54,040 bases of DNA. It comes from Dolichospermum sp. UHCC 0259. Lineage in GTDB: Bacteria; Cyanobacteriota; Cyanobacteriia; Cyanobacteriales; Nostocaceae. The stretch spans positions 1-54,040 of the forward strand of contig NZ_VIKX01000020.1 in assembly GCF_009711935.1 (NCBI RefSeq), written 5' to 3'. Numbering within the stretch: position 1 is the stretch's first letter; every line of letters starts with the position of its first letter. The translations under genes were made by a program, and so were the position numbers. Positions 18,459 to 27,748 of this stretch are shown here, piece after piece. Under the pieces are notes generated by a model, which ran no database searches, was not told the origin of the DNA, and worked only from the letters and a program-made list of their open reading frames with translations.

Positions 18459-18659
18459 ATGTTTGATGGATTTTGGGATAACGTCTTTCGCTACCCTCGA
18501 TACTTGGTTAGTATCGTCTTGGGCATTTTTCTAAACACCCTCGAACCGCTGTTTCCATTATTAAAACGTCCTGTGACGCTAATTGCCATTTTAGGTTTGT
18601 TTACTGGTGGTCTTTTTTTCGTAACGCTTACGGTGCGGGCTATGCTGGGATTGAATTAA
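18459..18659 (+). CDS. DUF751 (Ycf33-like) small membrane protein
   Basis: This 66-residue protein, MFDGFWDNVFRYPRYLVS followed by two hydrophobic helices and the tail TLTVRAMLGLN, matches the DUF751/Ycf33 family found in cyanobacteria and plastids. The function is unknown; conservation across photosynthetic organisms suggests a thylakoid or membrane role. It is followed by rbfA on the same strand after 133 bp. This neighbour pair is plausible as an operon but a promoter in the gap cannot be excluded. Confidence 0.85.
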   Translation: MFDGFWDNVFRYPRYLVSIVLGIFLNTLEPLFPLLKRPVTLIAILGLFTGGLFFVTLTVRAMLGLN

Positions 18660-18792
18660 ATCTAGAATAGAGTCACAAAACAAAGTTGAGTTTATTGGAC
18701 TGTTGCTGTTGATTTGATCAGATCAAGCGCCGTCCACTTTCATTTGCGTTTAGAATCATGTTATTAAACCTCTGTGAGAAGGCGGAATTTAT

Positions 18793-19191
18793 ATGGCTAC
18801 AAATCGCCGCGTTTCCCGCGTTGCTGAATTAATTAAACGGGAAGTTAGCCAAATGCTACTCAACGGTATTAAGGATGACCGTGTGGGTACGGGAATGGTC
18901 AGTGTTACCGATGTGGATGTTTCTGGGGATCTACAACACGCTACTATCTTTGTAAGTATTTATGGAACGGAGGAAGCGAAAACGGAAACAATGGCTGGTT
19001 TAAAGTCAGCTACGGGTTACGTTCGCAGTGAATTGGGGGCTAGAGTTAGACTAAGACGGACTCCAGAAGTGATCTTTGTGGAAGATCGTTCTATAGAACG
19101 AGGTACTAAGGTGCTGAGTTTATTAAATCAACTTGAGCAACAACGAGCATCAGCAAGTGTGGATGAGGTAGTAGAAGAGATGGCTGAATGA
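18793..19191 (+). CDS. rbfA: 30S ribosome-binding factor RbfA
   Basis: The 132-residue protein has the RbfA start [18 protein letters not shown] and the single KH-like domain with [23 protein letters not shown] and [19 protein letters not shown]. RbfA binds 16S rRNA and promotes maturation of the 30S subunit, important at low temperature. A short acidic tail ([13 protein letters not shown]) ends the protein. The ATG is preceded by GAGAAGGCGG. Confidence 0.95.
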   Translation: MATNRRVSRVAELIKREVSQMLLNGIKDDRVGTGMVSVTDVDVSGDLQHATIFVSIYGTEEAKTETMAGLKSATGYVRSELGARVRLRRTPEVIFVEDRSIERGTKVLSLLNQLEQQRASASVDEVVEEMAE

Positions 19192-19696
19192 TTTATTAAT
19201 ACAAAGTTAACCAAAATATAAATAAATCTGGAACTTGTTGCTGGTTCAAGCACTCTAAGTGGGGATAATAGGTAATACCTTGATTCCCTATTTTTAGAAA
19301 ATTTTGGGTATTGCAAATCTTGTGTCTTAGGATAGAGGTCAAAAATCATAAACCTATATACACTGGTACAGTTAACGTTAAAGCAAATCTAGTATGATTT
19401 TAATAGTTTTTATACAAATTAATGTTAAAAATGTAAATATCTAGGTTTGATTAGTCAACTTAACTGCTGTTATCTTAGGAATATGAAGTTCAAATACCAT
19501 AAATGTCATGCTTTATTGACAAACTTAACATTTCTTTAGATAATTTGGAGGTGTATAGCGTCAAAATGATAATAGTTCCGTATAGCAAACTACAAAACCC
19601 TGGAGACAGGTTTAATTATTGCCATGTTTGTTCCTCGTGCATAACGGGAACGCTATCTAAATGTATTTTTGATGTAATTTTGTGAGAAAAAAAACC
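19192..19696. other. Long gap upstream of the DUF4327 gene
   Basis: About 500 bp without a convincing gene. A 60-codon frame at 19503-19685 has no family resemblance and a composition expected by chance. The region directly upstream of the DUF4327 start contains GGAGGTGTATAGCG at about 19546 and could be a long leader. No structured RNA was recognised. Confidence 0.45.
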
Positions 19697-19939
19697 ATGA
19701 GTGTAAATACGGTGCCTTCTATCAATTACAATTACTACTCTCTGAATGTTATTCAGGACGAAGCACGCCGACTGGTGGAGAGGGGAATGGTTGGTCGTCA
19801 ACAACCAATATATACACTTTGCCAGTTTATCCCGGCTAGAGAGTGGGTTTGTGTAGAATGTGAATTAGAGAAGTGTGATTTTTTACTGCGCGATCGCATC
19901 GGTGATTTAATCGGACGCGAAGAGTGGGATAACGACTAA
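19697..19939 (+). CDS. DUF4327 family protein
   Basis: The 80-residue product contains VIQDEARRLVERGMVGRQQPIYTLCQFIPAREWVCVECELEKCDFLLRD-type sequence with two close Cys in the WVCVECEL segment, typical of the cyanobacteria-specific DUF4327 family. No function is known. An in-frame GTG at 19682 would add five residues (MRKKT), but the ATG at 19697 matches the usual N-terminus MSVNTVPSINY. It is monocistronic. Confidence 0.87.
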   Translation: MSVNTVPSINYNYYSLNVIQDEARRLVERGMVGRQQPIYTLCQFIPAREWVCVECELEKCDFLLRDRIGDLIGREEWDND

Positions 19940-20130
19940 TTTATTGTTTTTTTAATAAACTACTGTTATTTTTAATTGTACTTGTTTGTAGTTTCTGGCT
20001 ATAGACAGGTATATTTTTTTCTATTTTACTAAATTTTATTTCATGCAGAGGCGCACAGAGAGAAGAGATAATGATTATTAGTTGGTTTTAACCAACTTTG
20101 GCTATGAGACAGGGAATTTATACCCTGGAT

Positions 20131-20338
<208 letters not shown>

Positions 20339-20350
<12 letters not shown>

Positions 20351-22399
20351 AGATATCTGCTGTATGGGTATTTCAATTAAAAATTCACAACCTTGACTAG
20401 GTTGGGAAATACATTTAATCTGTCCACCGTGTTTTTCGACTATGATTTGATAACTCACTGATAAGCCTAAACCGCTACCTTGTCCAATTTCTTTAGTAGT
20501 GAAGAAAGGTTCAAAAATGCGATCGCATACATTTTCAGAAATCCCACAACCATTATCAGCAATACTAATTTGTAGGTAATTATTATCTATAACTTTGGTG
20601 CGAATCCAAATTTTCGGACTTTCTGCTGATGATTCTTTTATAGCATCAAGAGAATTAGTGAGAATATTCATAAATACCTGATTCATTTGGGCAGCATAAC
20701 AAACTACCGGAGGTAATTCACCATATTCTTTGATTACTTCAATGGCTGGGGTGTTATCCTGTCGTTGAAACCGATGTTGTAAAATTAAAAGTGTGCTATC
20801 AATCCCTTCATGTAAATCAACAGGTTTCATTTCTGCTTCATCAAGCCGAGAAAATGTCCTTAACGAAATTACTAATTGACGAATCCGATCTGCACCACTC
20901 ATCATAGAATTGAGCATTTTTGGTAAATCATCATTAATAAAATCTAAATCTATTTCTGCGGATTGATTTTTAATTTCTGTTGGTGCTTGAGGATAGTTAT
21001 TTTGGTAAAGACGGACTAAATTTAATAAGTCTTTGATATGGTCGGTAACATAGGGGATATTCCCATAAATAAAACTAATCGGGTTATTAATTTCGTGTGC
21101 TAAACCAGCAATTAATTGACCTAAACCTGCCATTTTTTCACTTTGAATTAACTGGCTTTGAGTGACCTGTAATTCTTTCAAAGTTTGAGCAATTTCTTCC
21201 TTTTGCATTTGCATCTTTTTTAAAGATTCAGCTTGCTGTAAAGCTACACCCAATTGACTACCAATTTGGGTGAGTAAGTAAACTTCATCTTCTTGCCAAT
21301 CACGGATAGTAGTATTTTGATAAATTGCTAATAATCCCCAAAGTTTGTGATTATAAAGAATAGCCACAATGACATAAGCTTTGGCTTCATAGCTTTCTAA
21401 AACTTTGATATAACAGTCAGTGAATCCACAATCATAAATATCATTACAAACACGGTATACTTCACCTTTGGCAAAGCGTCCACCAGATGTATCTTGAAGG
21501 TAGGTATCTGTGGGTGGTTCAACTAAATCTTTTAATTTACATTCGCTAATCTTATCGCCTAATTCTGGTCTTTGTAACTGTTCTTGCATAAGATTTACCC
21601 AACCTTCAGCTACAGATTCAAAGACAAATTCTCCACTCCAATCAGGATTAAAACGATAAATAGCTGCACGGTCAACATCTAGTAACTGCCTGAGTTCTTC
21701 AGTAGTGGTACGAAAAATAATTTCTAAATCTAAAGATTGACGAATCTTTTCAACAGTTTTAGCAATAGTTTTTTGACATTCTGCGGATTTTTCTCTGGCT
21801 TTAGCTTGTGCTAGTTGGGCAGATTGAAATTTAACTTGTTCTATATAATCAGCTTGTTGGAGGGCAACTCCCAAATGTTCAGTAATTAGTTGCACAAATT
21901 CAACTTCTGCCTGTTGCCATTGTCTGGGTTCGCTACATTGATGAATACACAATAATCCCCATAAATCTTTGCCTTTGATTAAGGGGACAGCTATATTGGC
22001 ACGAACTTGAAATTTTTCTAAAATTTTGACATAGCGATCATTACTAATATCTTGATATATATCGGAGATGACTTGAATTTTTCCGTTTTCATAAAGTTGG
22101 GTAAAACAATAATTTTTTACCTGAGTAGATAATGCCGAAACCCATTGTCTATCTACATCTTCATAGATAAATTCACCGTCCCCACCCAATTCAGGATTAA
22201 AGCGGAATACTCCCACTCTGTCGGCATTTAATAATTGACGAACTTCATTAACTGTGACTGTAAAAATGATATCTATATCACACGATTCTCGAATTCTGGC
22301 AATGACTCTAGATAAGGCTTTTTGTTGTTCACCCTGACTCACAGAAAATGGCATATTAGTTTGATATATTTGTTGGGATGTTGGTTGTTGGATTGCCAT
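20339..22399 (-). CDS. Tandem-GAF sensor histidine kinase
   Basis: The protein of about 686 residues has two GAF domains (roughly residues 45-200 and 225-385), each with the LRQLLxxDRxxxxRFNP signature and GLLxIHQ/GLLAIYQ strands, then a coiled coil and a kinase core: H-box GLAHEINNP with H435, N-box NILTNSLDAI, G1 ADNGCGI, F-box FEPFFTTKE and G2 GSGLGLS. It autophosphorylates in response to a ligand or light-type signal and has no receiver. The GAFs lack an obvious conserved bilin Cys context. The ATG at 22399 (MAIQQPTSQ) is chosen over a longer frame whose N-terminus is intergenic-like. Its last codons (RVC-stop) lie in a repeat end. Confidence 0.85.
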
Positions 22400-22555
22400 G
22401 TTAAAAGTATTTTCCGTTCCCACTCGGATTTTCAATATGGTTGGTCTTATATTAATGTAACAATAAATATAGGTTATGTAGGGATAGGAATAGTTATTAT
22501 CCCTACATAAACAGTTTTTAACGCAGAACACAGCTATACATAAGCTGTAATAGCA

Positions 22556-22717
22556 TCATTTTCGCTTGCTAGTGCTGCGTCTGGCTTCGCGGGTTTCGTC
22601 TTCGAGACGACGGCGATCGCGCCAATCTGATAATGTTAGATAAACAACACCACCAGTAACTCCTACTAGCAGCACTACGCCAAATAAGGCTAAAATACCC
22701 AAAAATGGACTTTCCAC
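22556..22717 (-). CDS. 53-residue membrane-anchored hypothetical protein downstream of petN
   Basis: A short frame starting with GTG at 22717 encodes ESPFLGILALFGVVLLVGV, a hydrophobic helix, followed by VVYLTLSDWRDRRRLEDE and a very basic tail ending TSKRK. The translation is protein-like, with a single membrane anchor and a charged cytosolic end. It begins 7 bp after the petN stop codon, so the two are probably cotranscribed. A HIP1 site lies inside the gene. I do not recognise the family. Confidence 0.65.
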   Translation of the reverse strand: MESPFLGILALFGVVLLVGVTGGVVYLTLSDWRDRRRLEDETREARRSTSKRK

Positions 22718-22724
22718 GATGCCT

Positions 22725-22811
22725 CTATAGTCCGTTGCGTCCCCAAACTACCATAGAAATAGACCAAGTAAACACAACTAACAGCGATACCCAACCCAGT
22801 GTCAAAATCAT
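22725..22811 (-). CDS. petN: Cytochrome b6-f complex subunit 8 (PetN)
   Basis: This 28-residue frame, too short for most gene callers, reads [17 protein letters not shown] then [11 protein letters not shown]. It is the conserved single-helix PetN sequence, nearly identical to known cyanobacterial and plastid PetN. The protein is a small subunit of the thylakoid cytochrome b6-f complex and is needed for its stability. A downstream 53-codon gene lies 7 bp away on the same strand. The ATG is preceded by TTGAAAAGTAGAACT. Confidence 0.93.
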   Translation of the reverse strand: MILTLGWVSLLVVFTWSISMVVWGRNGL

Positions 22812-22912
22812 AGTTCTACTTTTCAAATAATTACAAAAGGTCTCTAATATTTATCATACTGGGAAAATGCGGTTGATTCATTAACTATATTGATAGGAGG
22901 TTGGGCAAAATT

Positions 22913-23353
22913 ATGGAATTAATGGCAGAACGGTTAGAATCCCTCAAAGCGGGAGTAATTGGTAGTGTGTCTTTAGGTTTGGCTTTTCTTAGCACTAGCT
23001 TTATTAATGTTTTATGGCTGGATAAGTATTTCCCCTTGGTTAGTTATGATAAAATTGATATAGTAAATTTACAGATGTTATTAAATGGTGTCATAGCCGG
23101 GTTTTCTGGGTTTCTATTTGGTGTCACCTATCGCTATATTATCCGTGCAGATGCTAATCCTCACCTGAAAACTGGGGGAGTTTGGGCTTTTGGTTTGGTG
23201 CGAGGATTAACTCAAATAGAAGTTGGCTGGCATATAAATAATGCGGTTTTGCCTTTTTTAATCTTAGCAGGAGAAAGTATATTGTGGTTTGCTCTAGCTG
23301 CTTTTGCTCTCGATACTGCTATTTTAAGAAAATGGTTGAAACCTTTTTCATGA
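22913..23353 (+). CDS. Cyanobacterial conserved membrane protein, unknown function
   Basis: The protein of about 146 residues has three to four membrane segments (residues 12-35, 55-75, 85-105 and 115-135). I do not recognise a named family; the mix of LNGVIAGFSGFLFGVTYRYIIR and WAFGLVRGLTQIEVGW suggests a conserved cyanobacterial protein. A TTG at 22901 abuts the strong Shine-Dalgarno TAGGAGG and is too close to it, so the ATG at 22913 is preferred. It is divergent from petN. Confidence 0.65.
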   Translation: MELMAERLESLKAGVIGSVSLGLAFLSTSFINVLWLDKYFPLVSYDKIDIVNLQMLLNGVIAGFSGFLFGVTYRYIIRADANPHLKTGGVWAFGLVRGLTQIEVGWHINNAVLPFLILAGESILWFALAAFALDTAILRKWLKPFS

Positions 23354-23436
23354 ATTGTCTGAATCAGGTGGTTATCGAGCGATAGTCGAGATAATATCCA
23401 AGATGAAAGGATGTACAGGATAAAAACAAGTATTTT

Positions 23437-23488
23437 ATTACCAATTACCAATTACCAATTACCAATTACCAATTACCTATTACCAATT
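23437..23488. repeat. Heptamer tandem repeat array (ATTACCA)n
   Basis: Seven tandem units of ATTACCA (one reading ATTACCT) end 5 bp before the exonuclease start codon at 23493. The array occupies the position of the ribosome-binding site, so the gene may lack a normal Shine-Dalgarno sequence. Confidence 0.9.
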
Positions 23489-23492
23489 GCTA

Positions 23493-24050
23493 ATGAATAA
23501 CTACTTTTTGATCATTGATCTTGAAGCTACTTGTTGTAATCAAAAGAGTATTCCCCGTCATCAAATGGAAATTATTGAAATTGGTGCGGTAATGCTAAAT
23601 CGCCAAAGTTGGGAAATTGATTCTGAGTTTCAGCAATTTATTAAACCTGTACGAAATCCCCAACTTACAGCTTTTTGTACAGAATTAACCAGTATTTCTC
23701 AATCACAAGTTGACACGGCAGCGAATTTTCCGGAAGCGATGTCAAAATTAACTGAGTGGATGAATTTATTTCCTAATAATATATTTTGTTCTTGGGGGAA
23801 TTATGATAAATCACAATTTTTACAAGATTGCAAATTTCATCATGTTCCTTATCCTTTCGGTGCAGAACACAGAAATATTAAAACAGAATTTTCAGAATAT
23901 TTAGGTGTGTCTCATAAGTTTGGTATGGCACAAGCACTGCAACATTTAGGAATGGAATTACAAGGTACACATCATCGAGGTATTGATGATGCTCGAAATA
24001 TAGCAGCGATTTACCGTTATATGCAAACTACTCATACTAAGTTAATATGA
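23493..24050 (+). CDS. DEDDh 3'-5' exonuclease (ERI1/KapD-like)
   Basis: The 185-residue protein has exonuclease motifs FLIIDLEAT (ExoI D and E), WGNYDKSQF (ExoII) and HHRGIDDARNIA (ExoIII with His and Asp), the DEDDh arrangement of the DnaQ-like superfamily, closest to the ERI1/KapD branch that acts on RNA or DNA 3' ends. The CCNQKSIP loop after motif I is also typical of that branch. An upstream TTG at 23487 lies inside a tandem repeat; the ATG at 23493 is preferred. Confidence 0.88.
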   Translation: MNNYFLIIDLEATCCNQKSIPRHQMEIIEIGAVMLNRQSWEIDSEFQQFIKPVRNPQLTAFCTELTSISQSQVDTAANFPEAMSKLTEWMNLFPNNIFCSWGNYDKSQFLQDCKFHHVPYPFGAEHRNIKTEFSEYLGVSHKFGMAQALQHLGMELQGTHHRGIDDARNIAAIYRYMQTTHTKLI

Positions 24051-24077
24051 AGCTGACTAAAATAGGATTTCGAGAAT

Positions 24078-24225
24078 AATTAAACGCAGATGAACGCCGA
24101 TAAACGCAGATAAATGAGGGTGATTATTATTCTGTGCAAGCTTAAATAAAGTTGCTACATAGCATTTCCTAGTCTAATTATGTACAAAATTATCTGTGTT
24201 CATCTGCGTCCATCTGCGTTTAATT
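24078..24225. repeat. AACGCAGATGAACGC dispersed repeat, inverted pair
   Basis: ATTAAACGCAGATGAACGC with neighbouring units lies at 24078-24112, and its near-complement (CATCTGCGTCCATCTGCGTTTAAT type) at 24192-24225, making an inverted pair about 80 bp apart. Further single copies are at about 24974-25010 and 9405-9436. These flank genes, not coding sequence. Confidence 0.75.
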
Positions 24226-24269
24226 CTGATTCCTAGCCTTCATGAAAAGACTGTTTCAGCAAGCCCTAA

Positions 24270-24695
24270 TTAAGACTTGGGAATAGCATTGATAGTTTTT
24301 TCTAATGACTTTAAGGATGCTAATAATTTGTCTTTTTGGGGTTTAGTAGCTTTGAGTTCGTCTGAAATTTCATCCATGCTTTTTTCGACAGCATCATAAT
24401 TATCACGAGATTTAGCTTTGATTCCGTCTTCTACGTCTTTCCAAACATCTTCAAATTTATCAAATTCTTTTTTAGCTTGAACAAAATTGCCAGATGTAAC
24501 TGCGGTTTTTGTTTTGGAGACTACAGCGAGTAAACCTGCATTACTTGTTGTGGATTTTTGTCCTGGGACTTTTTCTGTGGAATTGGAAGTTGCTACTGGA
24601 GTAGTTTCTGTGGCAGCTTGTTCGGGATTGTTACAACCTACTAAAGTCAGTAAGCTGATACTTGCAATAATTAACATTGGTTTGAAATTCTTCAT
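24270..24695 (-). CDS. Lipoprotein, unknown function
   Basis: The 141-residue product has a signal peptide with lipobox LVGC (Cys21), a Thr/Ser-rich linker, and a helical domain (TKTAVTSGNFVQAKKEFDKFEDVWKD and an ELKATKPQKDKL segment) resembling small four-helix lipoproteins. I do not recognise a named family with confidence. AGGAG with 6-base spacing supports the ATG at 24695 over an upstream TTG. The stop codon is followed directly by AGGGCTTGCTGAA, the terminal repeat seen in the element at 20131-20350. Confidence 0.75.
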   Translation of the reverse strand: MKNFKPMLIIASISLLTLVGCNNPEQAATETTPVATSNSTEKVPGQKSTTSNAGLLAVVSKTKTAVTSGNFVQAKKEFDKFEDVWKDVEDGIKAKSRDNYDAVEKSMDEISDELKATKPQKDKLLASLKSLEKTINAIPKS

Positions 24696-24789
24696 TATCA
24701 ACTCCTAATGGATATTTTTATTTGTACCGCTAATATTTCCTATGATAAAACAGCAAATGTAAAGAACTCGGAAAGTACAACTGGACAAT

Positions 24790-24930
24790 TTACTGGGAAA
24801 TACTTTGCAATATCCGTCTAATGGCGGTCTGGTCAGGATAAAAATCGTTAAATAGGATGATTTTGTTGTCATGTAGGTAGCGGATACTGGTATCGGTATC
24901 GCCAAATCTGGGAAATTGCCCTAGAAATCT
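24790..24930 (-). pseudogene. Possible gene remnant (46 codons, no start)
   Basis: A minus-strand frame with no ATG or GTG start reads FLGQFPRFGDTDTSIRYL then HDNKIILFNDFYPDQTAIRR and ILQSISQ-stop. The composition is strongly protein-like, unlike flanking noncoding DNA. An in-frame TGA lies directly upstream, and about 45 bp further a AACGCAGATGAACGC-type repeat begins. It may be the 3' remnant of a gene broken by repeat insertion or deletion. I could not identify the family. Confidence 0.35.
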
Positions 24931-25020
24931 TCAAAAAGCCGATTTTTCTTCTGTTATTAAGCTATGGTGTTAATAATTAAACGCAGATGAACGCGGATAA
25001 ACGCAGATGAATTAATGGAT

Positions 25021-26256
25021 TTATTTCACTTCTGTGACTCGCCAGCTTAATTTTAGATTAACCCAAAAGTTCCAAATTGTGGCAACTGCGATCGCTATTA
25101 ATTTAGCTAAATACTGATTCATACCCAAGCTATTGAAAAGCAAATTCACTACTAATGTTTGGATGATTATACCTGCTAAACAGACCATATTAAATTTCAG
25201 GAATCTTTTGAAACGCTGGCGTTTTCCTGTCTGTTTTCGGGAAATATCCCCAAATGTCCACAAATCATTCCAAAGGAAGTTATTGAGAATTGCTACTTCG
25301 GCAGATAAGATTGTACTCCGAGTTAAACCCAAATTAATGACGGTCCGCATGATATGAAATATGGTTAAATCCACAAATACGCCACTGAATCCTACCGCAC
25401 CAAATCTGAGAAATCGTCCCATAGGAAAGTTAACTTTTTGACTTATTTTTCCTATTCTCCCAGTAGATAACCGTAACCTGATTAAATGTTGAATATAGTC
25501 TACATATTGTTTCCAGGTCACTTTGCTTTCTCCTTCTGTGCGTTCGCGGAATACATAACCAGCTTCAGCAATTTCTCCTACCTGTCCCCGACCAATGACT
25601 TCTAAAAGAATTTTATACCCGATGGGATTAAGTGTGGTATTTGCGATCGCACTTCGTCGTACCATAAAATAACCACTCATTGGATCACTAACTCTACCTA
25701 AAACTCCTGGTAAAATCACTAATCCTAGTACCTGCGCCCCCCGTGATAAAAAGCGTCTAACTGCACTCCAGCTACTCACACCACCACCGTCTATATGACG
25801 ACTAGCTAAAGCTAAATCAGCCCCCGCTTCTATTTTCTGTAACAGTTGTGTTAATACTTCTGGAGGATGCTGCAAATCGCCATCAATCACTCCTAATACA
25901 CGCCCTGTAGCCGCTTGCCAGCCACGAATTACTGCTGAAGATAGTCCCCGTTCTTCTTGACGACGCATGACCCGTAATTGGGGATATTCTGAAGTTAGAG
26001 ATTGTGCTACTTCCCAAGTTCGGTCAGGGCTATCATCATCTACTATAATTAGTTCATAATTACCAGGAATAGTTTTATCCAATAATCCACTTAATATATT
26101 AACCACATTTTCAATATTGTTACATTCTTGATAAGTGGGAATTACTAAAGATAGGAGAATGGGATTGTTTTGGGCTATTTCTTTGGGGGTAAATTCAGCA
26201 ATCCTCAATGTACCAATAGGAACTGCTAATAAAGAATTAGATGAGTTGATGGTCAT
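25021..26256 (-). CDS. GT2 glycosyltransferase with C-terminal GtrA domain
   Basis: The protein of about 411 residues has an N-terminal GT-A domain of dolichyl-phosphate mannosyltransferase type (LSLVIPTYQECNNIENVV, IIVDDDSPDRTWEVA, GVIDGDLQHPPE, ALASRH) and, after about residue 255, a GtrA-like four-helix membrane domain (FGAVGFSGVFVDLTIFH and NFLWNDLWTFGD). Such fusions transfer sugar to polyprenyl phosphate and help flip the lipid-linked sugar. The ATG at 26256 is chosen because the longer frame adds a non-conserved extension. It is divergent from cofH. Confidence 0.87.
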   Translation of the reverse strand: MTINSSNSLLAVPIGTLRIAEFTPKEIAQNNPILLSLVIPTYQECNNIENVVNILSGLLDKTIPGNYELIIVDDDSPDRTWEVAQSLTSEYPQLRVMRRQEERGLSSAVIRGWQAATGRVLGVIDGDLQHPPEVLTQLLQKIEAGADLALASRHIDGGGVSSWSAVRRFLSRGAQVLGLVILPGVLGRVSDPMSGYFMVRRSAIANTTLNPIGYKILLEVIGRGQVGEIAEAGYVFRERTEGESKVTWKQYVDYIQHLIRLRLSTGRIGKISQKVNFPMGRFLRFGAVGFSGVFVDLTIFHIMRTVINLGLTRSTILSAEVAILNNFLWNDLWTFGDISRKQTGKRQRFKRFLKFNMVCLAGIIIQTLVVNLLFNSLGMNQYLAKLIAIAVATIWNFWVNLKLSWRVTEVK

Positions 26257-26435
26257 AAAATCAATAGTAAATTTTAAATTGCTAAATCGCCTATAAAGGT
26301 TAACTCTCCATAGATTACAATATTTTTGGTATAATACAAACAATTGCTGAGTTTTGATCAAGAAAAATAATATTTAAAAGTTACAAATTTCCATTTATTA
26401 TGAAACTTAAATAAGTTGTTTATATTTAATCACCT

Positions 26436-27581
26436 GTGACTACTATAACTTTTGAATCTATTCTGCAATCGGCTTTGGCAGAGGATAATATATCCCCTGA
26501 TGATGGAGTATTTTTACTAAAACAGACTGACCCAGAAGCACTTGCTCAAATTCAGTTTACAGCAAATCAACTCCGTCAGAAACAAGTTGGCAATACTGTT
26601 ACTTACATAATTAATCGTAATATTAATTTTACCAACATTTGTGAGCAACATTGCAGTTTTTGTGCATTCCGCCGGGATGATGGTGATCCAGATGCTTACT
26701 GGTTAAATTCAGCGCAGATTTTGGAAAAAGCTACAGATGCAGTCCGTCGAGGAGCAACGGAAATATGTATGCAAGGGGGATTACACCCACAAGCGCAAAT
26801 TAACGGTAAGTCTTTACCCTATTATCTCAAACTGGTAAAAACCATTAAGGACGAATTTCCTCACCTCCATTTACACGCTTTTTCGCCCCAAGAAGTCCAA
26901 TTTATTGCCAGATTAGATGGAATTTCTTATGCTGATGTGATTAAGGCTTTGCGAGATGCTGGTGTCGGTTCTATGCCCGGAACAGCCGCCGAAGTGCTAG
27001 ATGATGAAGTCAGACGGGTATTGTGTCCAGAAAAGATTAATACAGCAACTTGGCTAGAAATTGTCAGTACAGCCCATCAATTAGGAGTACCCACTACGAG
27101 TACCATGTTATCTGGGCATATTGAAACCCCAGAACAGCAAATTAGCCATTTAGAAAAATTGCGATCGCTCCAACAAACAGCCATCGAAAAAGGTTATCCT
27201 GCGAGAATTACCGAATTTATTGTCTTACCCTTCGTTGGTCAAGAAGCCCCCAAATCCCTCCGCAAAAAGGTAGGAAGAGACCAACCAGTTCTCGCTGATT
27301 CCCTATTACTAACCGCTGTAGCTAGAATTTATCTGGGAAATTACATCCCCAATCACCAACCAAGCTGGGTCAAGCTAGGACTAGACGGTGCGACAGAAGC
27401 CCTAAATTGGGGCTGTAACGACATCGGTGGCACATTAATGGAAGAACACATTACCACCATGGCCGGGGCTGTCGGTGGTACTTGCATGGAAGTAGAGACT
27501 TTACAAAATGCAATAACTTCTTTGAAAAGACCCTATCAACAACGGGATACTTTATATCGGGTCATGGGGACTGGGGACTAG
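26436..27581 (+). CDS. cofH: CofH, FO synthase subunit 2
   Basis: The 381-residue radical SAM enzyme has the CxxxCxxC cluster motif C69-EQH-C73-SF-C76 and the CofH landmarks [43 protein letters not shown] and [11 protein letters not shown]. With CofG it makes the deazaflavin FO, the antenna chromophore of some cyanobacterial photolyases and precursor of F420. CofG is not in the window. The start is GTG. The final residues GTGD and the TAG stop lie inside a GGGGACT tandem array, so the C-terminus is repeat-derived. Confidence 0.93.
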   Translation: MTTITFESILQSALAEDNISPDDGVFLLKQTDPEALAQIQFTANQLRQKQVGNTVTYIINRNINFTNICEQHCSFCAFRRDDGDPDAYWLNSAQILEKATDAVRRGATEICMQGGLHPQAQINGKSLPYYLKLVKTIKDEFPHLHLHAFSPQEVQFIARLDGISYADVIKALRDAGVGSMPGTAAEVLDDEVRRVLCPEKINTATWLEIVSTAHQLGVPTTSTMLSGHIETPEQQISHLEKLRSLQQTAIEKGYPARITEFIVLPFVGQEAPKSLRKKVGRDQPVLADSLLLTAVARIYLGNYIPNHQPSWVKLGLDGATEALNWGCNDIGGTLMEEHITTMAGAVGGTCMEVETLQNAITSLKRPYQQRDTLYRVMGTGD

Positions 27582-27630
27582 GGACTGGGGACTGGGGACT
27601 AGGGACTAGGGACTGGGGACTGGGGACTGG
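27567..27630. repeat. Heptamer tandem repeat array (GGGGACT/AGGGACT)
   Basis: About nine tandem units of GGGGACT with AGGGACT variants begin inside the 3' end of cofH and run 50 bp past its stop codon. The TAG stop codon is formed by the junction of units (GACTAGGG). Confidence 0.92.
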
Positions 27631-27748
27631 GTAAGAGTTTTCCTAAATTTTTAAGTTTTAAGTTTGAATTTTGAATTGATTGATCTCCTATTCCCCATAT
27701 ACCGATTCAAGATAGGATGGATTTTGATTTACTTGTTTTTTTTACTTA

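Noticed and set aside
19503-19685. 60-codon forward frame upstream of the DUF4327 gene
   Set aside because: No family resemblance, atypical start context and composition like noncoding sequence.
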